In this document: in pieces, positions 31,090-33,113 of the stretch
Numbering within the stretch: position 1 is the first letter of the stretch
How the letters are laid out: each line of letters opens with the position of its first letter
DNA from: Hofstenia miamia
Lineage: Eukaryota > Xenacoelomorpha > Acoela > Hofsteniidae
Length of the DNA: 33,113 bases
Assembly (NCBI GenBank): GCA_900660155.1
Contig: CABFPE010000005.1
Coordinates: 1,851,063-1,884,175 of the forward strand
Direction: 5' to 3'
Notes under the pieces: generated by a model
What the model was told of the DNA's origin: nothing
The model's database searches: none
What the model saw: only the letters and a program-made list of their open reading frames with translations
Program-made: the position numbers and the translations under genes

Positions 31090-33113
31090 TCTCACTCTGA
31101 TCTTCCTCCTCTCCGTAACTCTGGCTTTTCCGTATTGCTTGCCAATGCCCACAGTCTTGTATCTTTGAACCGTCGTCTCAGCTTTTACAATTTCTTCTTG
31201 CAGTCTCCTGTTGACTTCATTTTCATCACTGAAACCTGGCTTGATCCTGCCGTTGCTGACAGTGTTGTTTTTCCCAACTCTACTCTTAAAGTTCTTTCTC
31301 GTATGGATCGATCCAGTGGTCGCCATGGTGGTGTTCTCATTGCCTCTCGTCTTCCCAACCTTGACATCCGTCCTATTTCTTTCGATTCATTATCCTTCGA
31401 TTTCTGTTGTGGCTTGATTTGGTTCTGTGCTCTAACCCCGATTATATATTTGACATATCTGTAATTCCTGTTCCTGCTAAGCTGTCAGATCACTCATTCG
31501 TCAGCTTCAATCTGTTTGTCAACTCTACTTCTCCATCTGCTAATCCTGCTGCTCCACAATATGCTCGATTTAACAGTGACTTTCTGCACTTAATGCTGCT
31601 CTCTCATCTTCGCTCCCCGCTTTTAGTGATTCCTTCTCAGTTGACGATTGGTTCACTTTCTTACATCAAGTTATTTCTTCTTATGTTCCTCGTCGGCGGA
31701 AAAAGCGTGCTTCTCTTCCTTTCTATTTTTCGTCCCTTACTGTGCACTCCTTGAATAAATTGGAGTCTTACAAACGCCATTCTGGTACTACTGCTACTCC
31801 GAAGCTTGCTTCTCTCACAGAAGATGTTCTCAATTTTATGGAACTTGACAAAGTCTCTTTTCTGTCCAGCTTCTCGTCCGGTTCTCTTCAAGACTCTTAT
31901 TCCTTCCTGCGTTCTCTTCATTCCAAGCCCGAGCTCCCCAATTTGAGACGGAACCTTCTTTCTGCTCACTCTGACCTGGAGAAAGCTGATCTGTTCAACG
32001 CGTATTTTGCCTCTAACTTCTCTGTACCTGTCTCCATGTGCCCTGGTACGCCTGCTGCCTCCCCGCTAATCCGACTTTGTGATATGGTCTTCAGTGCTCA
32101 TGATATTTCTCTCATGCTTAAATCTTGCAAGTTGTCTGGTCCGTGTTATCCTGATGGTGTTCCTTCCTTTGTAATTCATGAAACCTCCTCCACGCTTTCT
32201 ATCAATTTAAAGCATCTTTACTCCTTCATTTGCTCCACTAAGCGCTATCCCGCCTGTTGGAAGACATCTTGGATTTCTCCACTGTTAAAATCTAATCAGC
32301 TTCCCTCCTCGCAGGTCAAGTCCTACCGCCCAATAGCTATTCTATCTCGACTGTCTATCATCTTTGAACGCCTTGTTTTTCGTTATGTATTCCCAAAAAT
32401 TCGTCACCTCATCTCTTCTTCTCAGCATCGCAACCTTCCTGGTCGCTCTACGATTACTAATCTGCTCACTCTGATCGAAAACTGCTACTTTCACTCTGAT
32501 AGTAATGATCCTGGTTGTATTATCTTTCTTGAAATCTCAAAAGCGTTTTATCGCCTCCCTCATTCCATTCTGCTTGACAAGTTACGTTTATTTGGTTTGA
32601 TGTGGATTTCATCGAACTGTTCCAGTTTTACCTGACCAATCGCCACCAGTGTGTCAAAATCAACTCGTCTATCTCTTCTCCTGTCCCCGTTACTAGTGGT
32701 GCCCCTCAAGGCTCAGTGTTTGCTGTTCTTTTCTTCCTCGTTGCCATTAACGACCTCCCTCATTCTGTTCTCAACTCGTCTTGCCTGCTGTATGTCGACA
32801 ACACTGCGATTTTTTATTTTGGTTGGTCTTTTGCTTCGAACATTTTTTCTGATCTTGAGCACTTGTCTACTTGGTCCTCTGTCAACCATCTTGATTTTAG
32901 CACTACCAAGACTTGTGGTATTTCCTTTTCTGTGGCTCCCCCTTCTGATTTGCCTCTACCTGTGAACTTTGCGCCTCATCACACTCATCTTGGAGTTCAA
33001 CTTGCTGCAAACTTAAATTGGACTGGACATGTGTCTTTGCGTCTCCGCAAAGCTAATTCCTCGCTATTTGCCCTTTTCCGTAATGTTCCTTTTAATACCT
33101 CGTCCGCTGTGAA
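31087..33113 (+). pseudogene. LINE ORF2: endonuclease plus reverse transcriptase, broken and cut by the window
   Basis: The endonuclease starts LLANAHSL, with FITETWLDP (catalytic Glu) and GGVLIAS. At about 31410 it jumps to LDLVLCSNPDYIFD and LSDHSFVSFNL (catalytic SDH), so roughly 100 residues of its middle are deleted and the frame changes. After another frameshift at about 31590 the reverse transcriptase follows (31640-32600): WKTSWISPLLKS, SYRPIAILSRLSIIFERLV, LPGRSTITNLLTLI. Motif A reads FLEISKAFYRL where F-L-D…A-F-D is expected, so the first catalytic Asp is Glu. After a frameshift at about 32600 come VTSGAPQGSVFAVLFF (motif B) and LLYVDNTAIF (motif C, expected Y-x-D-D). The last residues, NVPFNTSSAV, coincide with the start of the fragment at 18599. 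The enzyme is dead. Confidence 0.85.

Larger units (their letters stand above)
30340..33113 (+). mobile_element. CR1/Jockey-like LINE, sense to TPR, runs off the window
   Basis: A strongly pyrimidine-rich plus strand begins at about 30345 and continues to the window edge. It encodes ORF1, an apurinic-type endonuclease and a reverse transcriptase in the usual order. The element sits in the sequence downstream of TPR exon 3 and is transcribed in the same direction as TPR. Its 5' end is close to the ORF1 start codon; no long 5' untranslated region is evident. The copy is inactive (see ORF2). Confidence 0.85.

Noticed and set aside
1..33113. CRISPR arrays, bacterial operons and tRNA genes
   Set aside because: No regularly spaced identical repeats with unique spacers, no bacterial gene features, and no cloverleaf or intact A/B box pair was found.

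Overview
The window reads as AT-rich genomic DNA from an animal. It has a spliced nuclear gene and many decayed transposable elements. Nothing is bacterial: there are no operons or ribosome binding sites, and introns have GT/AG ends. The species cannot be fixed from sequence alone; a non-vertebrate metazoan is my best guess. Two sequencing or assembly flaws are visible: a single N at 9267 and an N run inside a TA microsatellite at about 19215-19393.

Layout. 1-2200 is gene-free, with a short palindromic repeat cluster at the left edge. 2202-3355 holds a decayed Tc1-like transposon on the minus strand. 4915-6164 is an unusual A-B-A structure: two 301-bp direct repeats with one mismatch flank a 648-bp GC-rich block packed with hairpins, which I do not recognise. 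6165-12700 is a wrecked Ty3/gypsy-type region: integrase remnants in two diverged copies, a long unrecognised coding region in the env position, then a polypurine tract and a probable 3' LTR. 14356-16630 contains two non-autonomous hAT-like elements with perfect 8-bp target duplications and another 1.2-kb inverted-repeat element. 18599-19116 is the 3' end of a LINE. 19622-20939 is a 1.3-kb inverted-repeat element carrying GCGTTCAGACGA subrepeats. 21830-22460 (minus) is a broken transposase resembling the C-terminal core of the RAG1/Transib type. 22705-22995 is another hAT-like miniature element.

The only clear host gene is the 5' part of TPR (nuclear pore basket, Mlp1/Mlp2 family) on the plus strand. 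Its three exons at 23808-26579, 28177-28452 and 29069-29428 are all in phase 0 and give 1136 codons. The rest of the gene must lie beyond the window. Intron 1 carries a 757-bp hAT-like element and intron 2 carries a copy resembling SPIN-type hAT ends. The sequence after exon 3 contains a small GC-rich patch and a sense-oriented LINE that runs off the right edge.

The most interesting points are: the hairpin-dense block at 5216-5863; the LINE, whose ORF1 ends in TGA followed by CTA with ORF2 in the same frame and no in-frame ATG before the endonuclease; the unrecognised post-integrase coding region; the RAG1/Transib-like remnant; and a decay pattern in which all seven internal stops of the Tc1 transposase and integrase copy 1 are TGA.
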